From: Agapanthus africanus
Taxonomy: Eukaryota; Streptophyta; Magnoliopsida; Asparagales; Amaryllidaceae
Assembly: GCA_030015575.1 (NCBI GenBank)
Contig: JASDDO010000028.1
Location: 23,291,154 to 23,355,153 of the forward strand
Direction: 5' to 3'
DNA: 64,000 bases
Every line of letters begins with the position of its first letter. The first letter of the stretch is position 1. Made by a program: the position numbers and the translations under genes. Positions 21,232-30,359 of this stretch are shown in pieces. Below the pieces are notes generated by a model, which did no database searches, was not told where the DNA came from, and saw only the letters and a list, made by a program, of their open reading frames with translations.

Positions 21232-22281
21232 TGTTGGGGTCGAAAAATGCACCCCGGTTGACCAAGTCAAATTCAAGGTCAACCCCAAGCCAAGTGGGCC
21301 CGAGCCCAGATCAAGTGGGCCCATGCCCAAGTCGAGTCCGAACATGAAGCGGCCGGCCCCCTCCATGCCAAAATAAAGATCATGTAATAAATAATTTTGA
21401 TCTATTTTTTTATGCATGAATGTAAGCAAAAGGGGCATAAAGTCAAATTTTTGCAAAGTCCATGGCTTATGTGCAAAAAGAAATGGCACATGAGACATGG
21501 GATGGGAAAAATGCCATTTTGTAAAGCCCAAGAGGTTATATGTAAATGTGTAAGCCTATATAAGGCAATATGATGATGAATAAAATACACTTTTTATTCT
21601 CTCAAAAATTAGGGCATGTGCCTCCTTCTCCTTCCTCAAGATTCTAAAAGATTCTTCCCCTTTTGAATTAAATCAAGAGTTTTACTCTTCTTCTTTCAAA
21701 AATAAATAGTTTTTCACCACAAAACTCACAAAGGGGAGCTCAGATCTTCCATTAGATCTCAAAAAAGGGGAGATTTTTAAATCCCACCCCCTTTCTCCAA
21801 GATCCGGCTAACAAAGAGGAGAAAAAAGGAGACCCATCTCCGAAAATACCACTTTGGAGAAGATCCAAGGCTTAAGAGAGAAGAACCTCTGAAGATTTTT
21901 GGGAAGTTCAACTCCAAGACCCAAATCCTCAAAGAAGTTTAACTCGTAATCCAGATCATTTAGGAGTTTAACTCCAAATCTAAATCTTTTGGAGTTTAAC
22001 TCCACTCAAAATCCTCTTTTGGAGTTTAACTCCTATTTCCGGGGAACCCCTTCTTTTCGCCGGCGCCCAAGCGCCCACGTGCCGGACGCGTGAGGCGTTA
22101 GCGCCGGCACCCACATGCCGAACACGTGAGGCGCTAGCGCACGTGCCCAAGCGCCCAGCGTCGGCGTGCTAGGCACATGAGGCGCTGGCGCTCACGCGTC
22201 CTTTGGACGCCATTTTCCCCTCATTTTACATGTACTCCACACTAAAAATACCTCCACCGTTACGAAAAATTTCTAACGGGG
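21232..22281 (+). repeat. 3' LTR of element B (interrupted)
   Basis: Starts TGTTGGGGTC after the polypurine tract. Bases 21343-21587 match the left edge of the window. From about 21670 to 22030 it has spaced dyads such as aagagt-ttt-actctt and ggagt-tta-actcc, the latter repeated. From 22050 to 22200 a GC-rich repeat of gcgcc...cacgtg...aggcg phrases follows. At 22281 it is cut by the minus-strand LTR; its remaining end is not seen again in the window. Confidence 0.8.
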
Positions 22282-22829
22282 TGTTCCCCTCCGAATGGTG
22301 GCCTAGACTTTGCGTCTCGCCTGAGATTCAGGGCAGATGCTATTTAGTTTTATCCATCCACTTCTCCGAAGATGACAAGTTGATTTATGACACCGTGTAT
22401 CGGAGGTTTAGACGGATGCGGCCGATGTAGCAGACTTCGTCAGATTCCCCCTCGCTTGAGGGGTTTTTGATTGTGGGGACACTCTTCCCTGCAGGCGTAA
22501 GCCCCTGCAGTTAATTACGCTACCGCATCACAGTAACAACTTTCTCTTTCTCCAGAATTTCACTTCTTGTCGTGTGTGTTTGTTTTATTTGTGGTTGCCC
22601 GTGGATTGTATACGGAGACTGAGTAATGCCGTCGCCCGTAGGACGTGGATTAGTCCAAATCCGTATTTACTTAGATTTGGGTCTGGTGTTTTTAGTTTAA
22701 GGATACGTTAGTCGTATTGAGACTAAGATCGACTTAAACGTTCGTCAAGGATGTGTTAGTCCTATTTTGGACTAAGATCAACTTAACGTGGTGATCCATT
22801 TAATATATGGCCGTCGGGACTCATCACCT

Positions 22830-22869
22830 CTCTGACGTCGTTGAAGGATTACAACGATGTATGTCAGAG
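22830..22869. other. Nested hairpin, copy 5 of 9
   Basis: Outer arms CTCTGAC (22830-22836)/GTCAGAG (22863-22869); inner arms CGTTG (22839-22843)/CAACG (22852-22856). Confidence 0.7.
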
Positions 22870-22989
22870 GAGTTCAGAGATGTACCCTTGAACCAAAGTT
22901 GATTTGGAGTTTTATCATTCATTTAAATGTCTAAGGATACATTAGCCGTATTTGGGGCTAAGATCTACTTAAACGGGACCGTTTAGATC

Positions 22990-23490
22990 CGTCAAAAGAG
23001 CATTTGGAGGCTCTATTGTTCCAGTTTTAGGGACGTAGTGGTCCATGTTCCAGTTTAGAGACATGGTGGTCCATCGCCAGTTTAGGGACGTGGTGGTCCA
23101 TTTTCCAGTTTAAGGACGTGGTGGTCTATCGCCAGTTTAGGGACGTGGTGGTCCATGTTCCAGTTTAAGGACGTGGTGGTCCATCACCAGTTTAAGGACG
23201 TGGTGGTCCATCGCCAGTTTAGGGACGTGGTGGTCCATGTTCCAGTTTAGAGACGTAGTGGTCCATTATTAGTTTAAGGACGTTTCGGTCCATCGTCAGT
23301 TTAGGGACGTAGTGGTCCATCATTAGTTTAAGGACGTTTCGGTCCATGTTCCAGTTTAGGAACATGGTGGTCCATGTTCCAGTTTAGGGACGTGGTGGTC
23401 CATATTCCAGTTTAGGGACGTGGTGGTCCGATATTAGTTTAAGGACATTTCGGTCCAACATTAGTTTAAGGACGTTCCGGTCCACGGGTT
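22990..23490 (-). repeat. 27-31 bp tandem repeat in the minus-strand LTR
   Basis: About fifteen units of the type ccagtttagggacgtggtgg + tccat, alternating between tgttccag and tcgccag or ttattag spacers. Related to the repeats at 2020-2130 and 32461-32935. Confidence 0.85.
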
Positions 23491-23540
23491 TAAGGACCCC
23501 GCAGTCCGTATTGATGTGTGGTCGTCGGGACCCGTCACCT

Positions 23541-23580
23541 CTCTGACGTCGTTGAAGGATTACAACGATGGGTGTCAGAG
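23541..23580. other. Nested hairpin, copy 6 of 9
   Basis: Outer arms CTCTGAC (23541-23547)/GTCAGAG (23574-23580); inner arms CGTTG (23550-23554)/CAACG (23563-23567). Confidence 0.7.
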
Positions 23581-24216
23581 GAGTTCGGAGATGTACCCTT
23601 GAACCGGTCGTAAATTGATTTAAGAGAGCATTTTTTTGCTCGGTCAATTTAGTTTGGGGACTTACGGCCATGATCGAGCTAAGTTCCATTGAGAATATTC
23701 AAGATTTTTCTTGATCTTTGGCCTATTAGGCCTGTGCTAGGGCTTTGCCCATATTTAATAATGCACTGCATTTTATTCCGGCCTGCTAGGCTTTTTTGAT
23801 TTGGGCTCTATCCCTTTCTTTATGATGCAGAGCATATGTTTTGGTTTGGGCTCTGCCCTTTTATGATGCAGAGCATCTATTTTTTTTGTTTGGGCTTTGC
23901 CCCCCTTTTAAAATGCATAGCATTTTTTATTAGGCCTGTTAGGCCTTTTAGTTGGGCTCTGTCCCTTTTCTTCAATAATGCAGAGCATTAAATACTCTGA
24001 CAGTACCCTACGTGGCTTGTCAGGCGCTTTGCGCTAAGTAATGAGCGCAAACTCATATGGTGGTGACACGTGTCACGCTCTGGTGAGCGCAAGCGCAATA
24101 GCGCAGTGCGCTGCGCTGTTGTGCTGCTGACACGTGGCGCGCGCTCTGGTGAGCGCAAGCGCAATAGCGTAGTGCGCTGCGCTAGTATCGGACCACCACG
24201 TCACTGGAATGCCGGC

Positions 24217-25418
24217 ACGATGGCTCGACGGCACTGGAATGCCGGCGAGGCAGCGACGGCGAAGAACGGTGGCTGGAAAATCCTGAGTTCGCTGGAACGA
24301 GGGTGCTGCAGCGGGTGCGAGGGTGGTAGTCGACTCTGGTGGTCGAGGGGGAAGGGAGGTGGTCGGAGGTGGCATCGACGAGGTCGCCGGCGCGTTTCTC
24401 CGGCGAACAGCGGAGGTTAGGCGAGGGGTTATGGCTCGGGTTGGTGGTCCGGCGAGGGGAGGAGGGAAGCGACGACGAGGTCGGGTCGAGTAGGGTGAGA
24501 GGGAGTCGCGGGAGTCGTCGACGACGAGAGGTAGCGTCGACGGCGAGGTCTGCGAGGGTGGAGGCGAGGTCGGGAAATGGGTGCAGGCACGAGAATCGTC
24601 GGGAGAACAGGAGGAGGAAGGTGCGGCGGTCGAGGAGGCGTTGCTGGCGGCGACGGCGAGGTCGCGGTGGCGATGGTGGGCTGCGCGAGTACGAGGCTAG
24701 GGTTAGGGTTAGGGTTTCGTGATAGGGAGGAAGATGGGTTGAGGCGGCTGCGTGCATGGATAAATATAGAGGAAGAGAGAGAGAGAGATTGGAGAGAGAA
24801 AGAGAGATTTGGTGAGATAGAGAGGGGGATTGAGGGAAGAGAGAGAGAGAGATGGGGAAAAGGAGTGGGGCCCACGCGGGGAAAACCCAAGCTCGCGATT
24901 GGCTGCAGGGAGGTAAGGAAGAAATATTTGAATAAGGATTTGAAGGATTTACTGTTAAGGATTTATATTTGTATATAATTTTAGTTTTAGATATTAAATT
25001 GAAACGGGCCCTTTTTGGCGCGAAATGAAACATTTCCAAATCGCGTCCGGGTTGCGCCCAAATGTTCCAAATTCAAATTATAGGATTTTAAGCGGTTCCA
25101 AATTTCGAAAAGAGGTGTTTAATGATTAAAATGCATGCCCCCAAGTCGGACACTTGCACGCGCGCGTAGTCGCCCAAACTTGCCCGTTTAGCCAAACGGA
25201 ACGGAATCTCGACACGCGGACGCTACCACGCGACTAGTGGCGACGAGTAGGCCAACATGGACATCTTAAATTTCATTTTAGGAGTTAAAATTTGTTATGT
25301 GCCAAAATGACTTAACCGGTTAAAATTTAGCCACAAACACCAGAAAATCAGGAAAATTGGAATGAGCAGTAGACAACCCTCAACTAGTAATATAAATAGT
25401 ATTATTGGGCTCGGGTGT
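24217..25418 (-). repeat. F-type LTR fragment plus target-site copy
   Basis: Matches 55736-56936 and 62257-63453, the promoter-bearing part of the F LTRs, to about 99%. It ends GGTGTTACA and is followed by CATCA and then the same flank seen right of the complete F element (63454 onward). So this is not an independent insertion of F but a copy of the same insertion edge. Three telomere-like TAGGGT units (24697-24716) are present here against two in the complete F LTRs. Confidence 0.85.
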
Positions 25419-25425
25419 TACACAT

Positions 25426-26957
25426 CACGTGACGGGCATTCAAATGCTTATATCTTAAGGCTTCTGCTGAGGGTCACGTGGGTCACGTGGGGTGCTGCCT
25501 CAAAGGGGCTTTCTGTAGGGCTTTTGGGGGGTCACGTGGTGACACGTGACCCTGCCTCTATGTTGTTTTAGAGGATCTGTTACTCCTTTTTCAGGAATTA
25601 AATTCCTCGAGCTTTAAATTTTAGAGGAATTAAATTCCTATTTCCTTTTGAAGACTTGTAGAGTTGAACTCTGAATTTTCTGTAGGAATTAAATTCCTCG
25701 TTTAAGCGAAGAACTGAATAGGGTTAAACCCTGATAAAAGCTTTTAAGGAGTTAAATTCCCATTCTCTGTTAAATTACGATCAAGGGAATTAAATCCCCG
25801 CTGTTCCAACAGAACTAGGTTCTTAATTAGGGTTAAACCCTGTTTCTCTCTGTTCTGAAGGAATTAAATTCCCATGACACAGGGTCAAGCCCTAATTTTA
25901 TTTTAAAGGAATTAAATTCCTATAGTTCTGTGAGAGTTAAATTCTCATGCTTGCATTCCCTCTCTATGTTTTGGATCTGCATGGCAGAATCTCGACCCAT
26001 TGAGAATTAAATTCTCAACCTTAAGGGGAGACGTGCACTTTGCAGATCCTCTATCAAAGAGAGAAGAAATGCGTTTCTTCTGTTTTATATTATCAGAGTT
26101 AAACTCTGTTGAGAATTAAATTCTACTTCTTTCAAGAAGCATTCCCTTTCTTACCTAGGGTTTTCTTTTGCAGAAGCTCCAAATTCCTCAAAGTATCGAG
26201 GCTCTCTCCTTTTTTTTCTCTCTGTCTATGTATGTATCTCTCTTCTTTTTTTTGTATCTCTTCGCTCCTATTTATAGGAGAAGCAGCCGAATAAATTAGT
26301 TTTGTGGCGAATCTTCATTGAGAGATTTGATTTGCATCCTTCATTCGTTCTGGACCTTTGGATTATTAGGTGAATTTTATTCACCATTGGATTTTAAATC
26401 CAGAGATTCTCCCTTGTTATTTTGGTTAGATTTAAGGGGGAAATCTTTCCAAACCCGAGATTTTCCATAGATAGATGATATTTAAATCACTTCTGAATCT
26501 TTAATTCGATTGGTCTCAGATACTCACTTTCCTTTGGAAAGATTCAAATCTCCCTCAGAATTTAATTCTGTCGTCAAAATGGGCTTTGAAAGCCGGTCAC
26601 GTGTGACCACGTGACCCATGGTCACGTGTGGACACGTGACCCTCTTTGGAATGAAGAGTCTTCTTTCTTTCTGCGCTGTCTTCTGGTTGCTGTTTTAGTC
26701 ATCACGTGTTAACACGTGACCATTGGTCACGTGTGAATACGTGACCCCTGCTAGGAGCCTCCTTCTTTTTTATCCGACTGAAGGACCGGTCTGCTGCTTC
26801 GAGCGTCACGTGCCAACACGTGACCTCTTCTGACCCTTTTTTCTTGACTTGATGAGTGGACCTTTTCCTTGACTCGATCAGGGAACCCATGAGCCTTTTT
26901 CGATGTTTTCATATGTCACGTGTCAACACGTGACTGCTGGTCACGTGTGAGCACGTG
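25426..26957. promoter_or_regulatory. Paired G-boxes in the C LTR
   Basis: CACGTG occurs at 25426, 25475, 25484, 25533, 25543, 26598, 26608, 26623, 26633, 26703, 26713, 26728, 26807, 26817, 26917, 26927, 26942 and 26952. Seven pairs have starts exactly 10 bp apart, about one DNA turn. CACGTG is the core site of plant bHLH and bZIP regulators (established). That these drive LTR transcription is inference. Confidence 0.7.
25590..26130. repeat. TTAA-centred dyad series in the C LTR
   Basis: At least fifteen dyads share a taa or tga centre but have different arms: aggaat-taa-attcct (several), agggt-taa-accct, agagt-tga-actct, gagaat-taa-attctc, agagt-taa-actct. Spacing is irregular (15-60 bp). 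A second copy begins at about 63626. Confidence 0.85.
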
Positions 26958-27012
26958 ACCCCTCTTTCTGAAGCTTTTCCCATAAGCTTTTCTGATTTTA
27001 AATCAGGAAACA

Positions 27013-27026
27013 AATGCCCCCACAAC
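27013..27026 (-). promoter_or_regulatory. Polypurine tract of element C
   Basis: Minus strand GTTGTGGGGGCATT, next to the LTR start TGTTTCC at 27012. It matches the tract of element A. Confidence 0.78.
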
Positions 27027-27032
27027 GTTGTT

Positions 27033-27132
27033 CTCACGTGTCTGCACGTGAGTGCAACGCTGTCATCTTTGTGACCGTTGGATTCATTTAGGGATTTGGG
27101 AGATGAAACATTTCCATTATTTTCTATAAATA
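27033..27132 (+). promoter_or_regulatory. Promoter of the antisense gene of element C
   Basis: A G-box pair 10 bp apart (27035 and 27045, within ctcacgtgtctgcacgtgag) lies 75 bp upstream of TATAAATA (27125-27132). A pyrimidine-rich segment typical of a start region follows. All of it lies just inside the internal region, beside the 3' LTR, and points away from it. Element A has a TATAAATA in the matching place. Confidence 0.62.
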
Positions 27133-27665
27133 CCGCTGTCTCTTCATAGGAGCCTTCACTCTGCTCATCTTCTTCCTCTGAGAACTTTTTCTTTGAGAAT
27201 TTAATTCTCGCTTTCAGAGCTTAGTTCTCTGTCTTGACATTTTCCAGAGTTTAACTCTGTTGGCGGATCCCTTTTCCTCAGGTGATGTTCTTGGACAACG
27301 ATGGACCTTCACATTTCTCCGGATTTTAAATCCAAAACAAGGGTTTTTACCCTTTTAATATGAACCCATTCCCTTCAAATTCATCAATAGGAACAGAAAG
27401 CCATCTAATCTTCAAACTGTAAACATCTTAGGGCTTAAATGATCTTTAGGGAAGTGGTGATGACAATCTATGGAATCCGATCCCGTTTCAACAAAATGTT
27501 TTTACGGGAATTTAATTCCCTTTTTCTAAAAGGAATTTAATTTCTGTGAAGAACTCAGTTTCTTCACGTGGAGCCTTCTTGAGGTCTCTTGGCCCGAGGT
27601 TGTCCTTCTGCAATTGATGAAACAGGGACTTTCTAATGATTCTCATGACCTTTATTTCAGGTATT

Positions 27666-28172
27666 ATGGATGCCCATCTGTATGGTCTTGACGAGATCGT
27701 TTCCTATGGGAATATCCGTGCACTGGGCCGCAGTCAAAACCAGGAGTTCACCGATGCTCAATGTGCCGAGATCATGAGCCGCTTTGACGAGTACAACCAT
27801 CGGCTACTCCCCCGTCGCTCTTCTCTTCTGAGGCTGATCGTGCTGGCGATCAGGGAGGCTCTCCCTTTATTTTGTGCTGGTGTGCCGCTTGGGTCATTGG
27901 ACGCCGCCGAGGATAAAGTACACTCGGTGTATCTGATGCACTTGATTTCAAAGAGAAGGCGGGATAATCTCATTGATCTCCTGCATCAGATTTTTCAGCA
28001 ATCAGCCATACTTGCCGCCTACCGGAGGGTAGAGGACATCCGCGGGGATCCCGATGCTTGTGACCGTGAGAGAAAGCATACTCGGGAGGTTCGAAATGCT
28101 TGGAAGATCTTGAATAAAGTTAATTTTGAGTTTCTCAACCCGTGTCCCACATCTGAAGTTTTACCATTGTAA
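27666..28172 (+). CDS. Antisense ORF 1 of element C (168 aa)
   Basis: An intact 168-residue frame opposite to gag-pol, between pol and the 3' LTR. Start chosen at ATG 27666: it aligns with the start in element A, and a textbook acceptor (cctttatttcag, ending 27660) lies just before it, so the first exon is probably untranslated. An in-frame ATG at 27636 lies inside the presumed intron. Conserved blocks are EIMSRFDEYN, LDAAEDKVHSVYLMHL, KRRRDNL, FQQSAILA and FEFLNPCP. It also resembles the next frame downstream (LDAAEEKL, FVNPC). No known domain, signal peptide or membrane segment seen. Antisense ORFs of this kind have been reported in Tat-lineage elements; role unknown. Confidence 0.85.
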   Translation: MDAHLYGLDEIVSYGNIRALGRSQNQEFTDAQCAEIMSRFDEYNHRLLPRRSSLLRLIVLAIREALPLFCAGVPLGSLDAAEDKVHSVYLMHLISKRRRDNLIDLLHQIFQQSAILAAYRRVEDIRGDPDACDRERKHTREVRNAWKILNKVNFEFLNPCPTSEVLPL

Positions 28173-28558
28173 AAGTTTTCTTTTTATTTTGTATGGCTTT
28201 CTTGAAATCTGGATGATAAGTTCTGTTGTGTCTTTGTATGTTTGCATGCTTTTTCTCTTAGATCTTATTATTCTGCTACTATTGTTGTTTGTGCTTTAAT
28301 ATGCAGGGTACTACTCCATATTCTTCCTTTTAAATGCACATCAGGTTTGGGCCTCATGTGTTCTACACGTGAGATCTCTTGATGCGACTGTTCACAAGAT
28401 TTTCCTCATGCCATATTTTCAGTGCACAATATTAGGTGCTGAAAAAGGGGCTTGGAAATCGTTCCATCTCCTTGATTTTCGATACCTTTCCTTTTTTAGG
28501 CCTTGAAAATAAATTCACCATGCAAGATTTTCCGCGCATAGCACTTAATGCACTTCAT

Positions 28559-28565
28559 TATATAT
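28559..28565 (+). promoter_or_regulatory. TATA box for antisense ORF 2
   Basis: TATATAT within cattatatatgaggc, 86 bp upstream of ATG 28651, with a single CACGTG at 28366 and a near match CATGTG at 28355 further up. Spacing is right for a short 5' leader. Confidence 0.55.
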
Positions 28566-28650
28566 GAGGCTATAGCTTTCTTTTCCTTTCACAGAGAGAT
28601 TCATATCATATACATATTTTTTTTTCTTGAGAGAGAGAGGAACGAGTGCC

Positions 28651-29178
28651 ATGGCTTGTAATCGTCCTCATGCTCGTCGACAGCCATGGGAAGTTCCTCT
28701 TGAGGAAATGATCCCCCGGTTTGCTGCTCGGTTGGTGGACCCCCTCTTTTCTGATGACGAATGTGACTCGGCCATGCACGAGCTCTCGATTCGTAGAGGG
28801 TCTCCCCTCCCGATGGGTTCCCTCTGGCTCCAGATGATTCTCACGGCAGTGCTTGCCGACATCCCTCCTCACCCAGCGGAGATGACTCTGGCGATGCTTG
28901 ATGCGGCGGAAGAGAAGCTTGAAGGCTTTCATGAAGCGTGCCTGATTACTCAGGCCTTGAAGGACTACTCAATTCATCTATTGAGCGAGATAAAGGCCCG
29001 GCGAGCCATTATGTTTGCTTTCGCGGACGAGCATAGCACCAACCGATGGGGAGCGACCTCTCGCGAGAATCGTCGTTTCGATGTGCTGGAGAGAGCGGAG
29101 AGGGAGATGGAGAATTTTGTTCTTTGCTTTGTTAACCCTTGTGCCATTGATCCGGTGTTTGGTGATCTTTTCCATTAG
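28651..29178 (+). CDS. Antisense ORF 2 of element C (175 aa), paralogue of ORF 1
   Basis: Intact frame starting at ATG 28651 in a favourable context (gccATGG) and ending at 29178. It aligns over most of its length with antisense ORF 1: a D..C...M motif near residue 32-40, SLWLQMILTAVLADIP against SLLRLIVLAIREALP, LDAAEEKL against LDAAEDKV, and the C-terminal FVNPC against FLNPC. Identity is low but the order is the same, which points to an old tandem duplication. No recognised domain. It has its own TATA box (28559) and AATAAA (29271), so it looks like a separate transcription unit. Absent from element A. Confidence 0.8.
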   Translation: MACNRPHARRQPWEVPLEEMIPRFAARLVDPLFSDDECDSAMHELSIRRGSPLPMGSLWLQMILTAVLADIPPHPAEMTLAMLDAAEEKLEGFHEACLITQALKDYSIHLLSEIKARRAIMFAFADEHSTNRWGATSRENRRFDVLERAEREMENFVLCFVNPCAIDPVFGDLFH

Positions 29179-29270
29179 CGTAGTGTCTTTAAATTAGTCC
29201 TCTCTTTTGTATGCTTTATGCTGAACCCCTATGTAGACCTGGTACTCGTATGCATGTTTTCGCTCGCATG

Positions 29271-29276
29271 AATAAA
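29271..29276 (+). terminator. Poly(A) signal after antisense ORF 2
   Basis: AATAAA 93 bp after the stop at 29178, in cgcatgaataaacattg. Confidence 0.5.
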
Positions 29277-29560
29277 CATTGTGTTCTTCTTATGAAAGCT
29301 TCCTCTAATTATCAACATTGTCATCATGTCGCATGCAAATTAATGCCTCGAATTTTATTTCTTTTTCGGATGCTCATATAATCGTGAACACATGCTCGAT
29401 AGGATAAACACTGGAAATTTTCTCATTGCTTTTCATACCAGGTGATGTGAACGCGTTTCAAATCGATTATCGCTGTCGACCGGAAGCCCATTTATACGGT
29501 CTTGTAAATGTCTTGTGTTCGAGGCCGTGGTCGCGAGCGCAAGCTTTCGTGGCCACGTAG

Positions 29561-29923
29561 CGAACATATTGTTGTGCGAGAAAAGGGTTCGGCCGTAAAT
29601 TTTCGGAGAGGGAGCTAGCTTCCAAGGTGTTGGGCAAGCTTCAAGCCAATCTCACAGTCAGGGCCAATAAAGCGTATGAACTGTGGCGGGTGCTACAGGA
29701 GTCCATCAAAGAGGTGGTGGCTCTCGATAAAGCCGCCACGTTCACTCGTGAGAGGGTCGAGGCTCATAAAGCCACCGAGAAAGAGCTCGAAGCTCGGCTC
29801 GCTTCGTATCAGGCTCAGCAAGCTCAGGCGGAGGCTCGTCTTCTGGAGATCTTGCGTCATGAAGCCGTGGCTCAGCAACAGAACGATGAGCTGGTAAAAT
29901 TATTGCACCGCCCGCCGGCTTAA
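29561..29923 (+). pseudogene. Antisense coiled-coil frame 3 of element C
   Basis: An open frame with no ATG near its start, bounded by a stop at 29558 and ending at 29923. Residues after LGKLQANLTVRANKAYELW are rich in Ala, Glu, Gln, Lys and Leu and look like a coiled coil (KELEARLASYQAQQAQAEAR). It may be the last exon of a spliced antisense gene, as an acceptor-like run (cttttcataccag) lies at 29439-29451, or a broken gene. An AATAAA at 30027 follows. I do not recognise a family. Confidence 0.5.
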
Positions 29924-30026
29924 GGACTTGTATCTTTTCTCCTTTTTTTTGTACATACTCATGGATAAGAGTATCTTCCTTTTTGTTTCTTTCATGAATT
30001 GTATTTTGTATCCATTTTGGTCTATG

Positions 30027-30032
30027 AATAAA
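30027..30032 (+). terminator. Poly(A) signal after antisense frame 3
   Basis: AATAAA in tatgaataaaagatac, about 100 bp after the stop at 29923, following a T-rich region. Confidence 0.5.
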
Positions 30033-30099
30033 AGATACATTTTTCTTCTCAATGGTGTGTCCCCTTTTTATTGAATGCATTCTGCGGATATTCTATCTT

Positions 30100-30345
30100 G
30101 ATCTCCTTGCAGGACAGCGATGGCTCAGGATTCAGGGTTAAGATCTGCTTCCTAAGACTTCTGCATTTTACGAGCCACGAGGGTCTCATATAGAGTTTTT
30201 CTCCCTACAGGTCGAGAGGATCCCATAGGTGTAAGTTCTCCTTAAGAGTCGTGAGGATTCTTAAGCGGGTTTCCCTTGAGAGTCGTAAGGATCTCACAAG
30301 AGAGTTTTTTCTTCCTTACGGGTCGTGAGGACTTGTAAGTGCTGG
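30100..30345 (-). repeat. Stem-loop block 7 (minus strand)
   Basis: The reverse-complement form of the blocks in A and B: gaggatcc and gtgagg phrases flanked by complementary arms such as cttaagagtcgtgaggattc + ttaag. It lies beside the antisense genes on the pol side. Confidence 0.65.
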
Positions 30346-30359
30346 ATGTGGTCACCCTT

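Larger units (their letters stand above)
14049..22281 (+). mobile_element. Element B: non-autonomous Tat-like Ty3/gypsy retrotransposon
   Basis: Consists of the last 249 bp of a 5' LTR (ending ctctaca at 14297), a primer site (14303), a gag pseudogene (14408-16708), about 4.5 kb of minisatellites and stem-loop blocks, a polypurine tract and a 3' LTR from 21232. The left part of its 5' LTR is probably represented by bases 1-249, now separated by element A. No pol domains and no antisense gene are present. Its 3' LTR is cut at 22281 by a minus-strand A-type LTR. The LTR sequence differs from that of A and C, but the primer site and gag plan are the same. Confidence 0.8.
22282..24190 (-). repeat. 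A-type LTR, minus strand, truncated
   Basis: Read on the minus strand it ends GGGGAACA at 22282, exactly like the A LTR at 2951, and continues with the matching gcaggcg...cctgcag and 27-bp repeat regions back to the GC-rich CACGTG part. No primer site follows, so this is either a solo LTR or the end of the 3' LTR of element C. It carries two nested hairpins (22830 and 23541) and a long run of 27-31 bp units (about 22990-23490). The LTR start is missing: the sequence runs into an F-type LTR near 24190-24217. Confidence 0.8.
25419..27012 (-). repeat. Start of the 3' LTR of element C (minus strand)
   Basis: On the minus strand this LTR starts TGTTTCCTGATT at 27012, next to the polypurine tract at 27013. 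Bases 25419-25959 match 63459-64000 at about 99%. The part near 25590-26130 is full of TTAA-centred dyads; 26590-26960 is full of paired CACGTG sites. No protein-coding evidence. Confidence 0.8.

Noticed and set aside
22282-24190. Simple solo LTR with target duplication
   Set aside because: Only one end is intact; the other is fused to an F-type LTR, so no duplication can be checked, and it might instead be the end of the C 3' LTR.
24697-24716. Telomere sequence
   Set aside because: Only two to three TAGGGTT units in an LTR; better read as a telo-box near a promoter.
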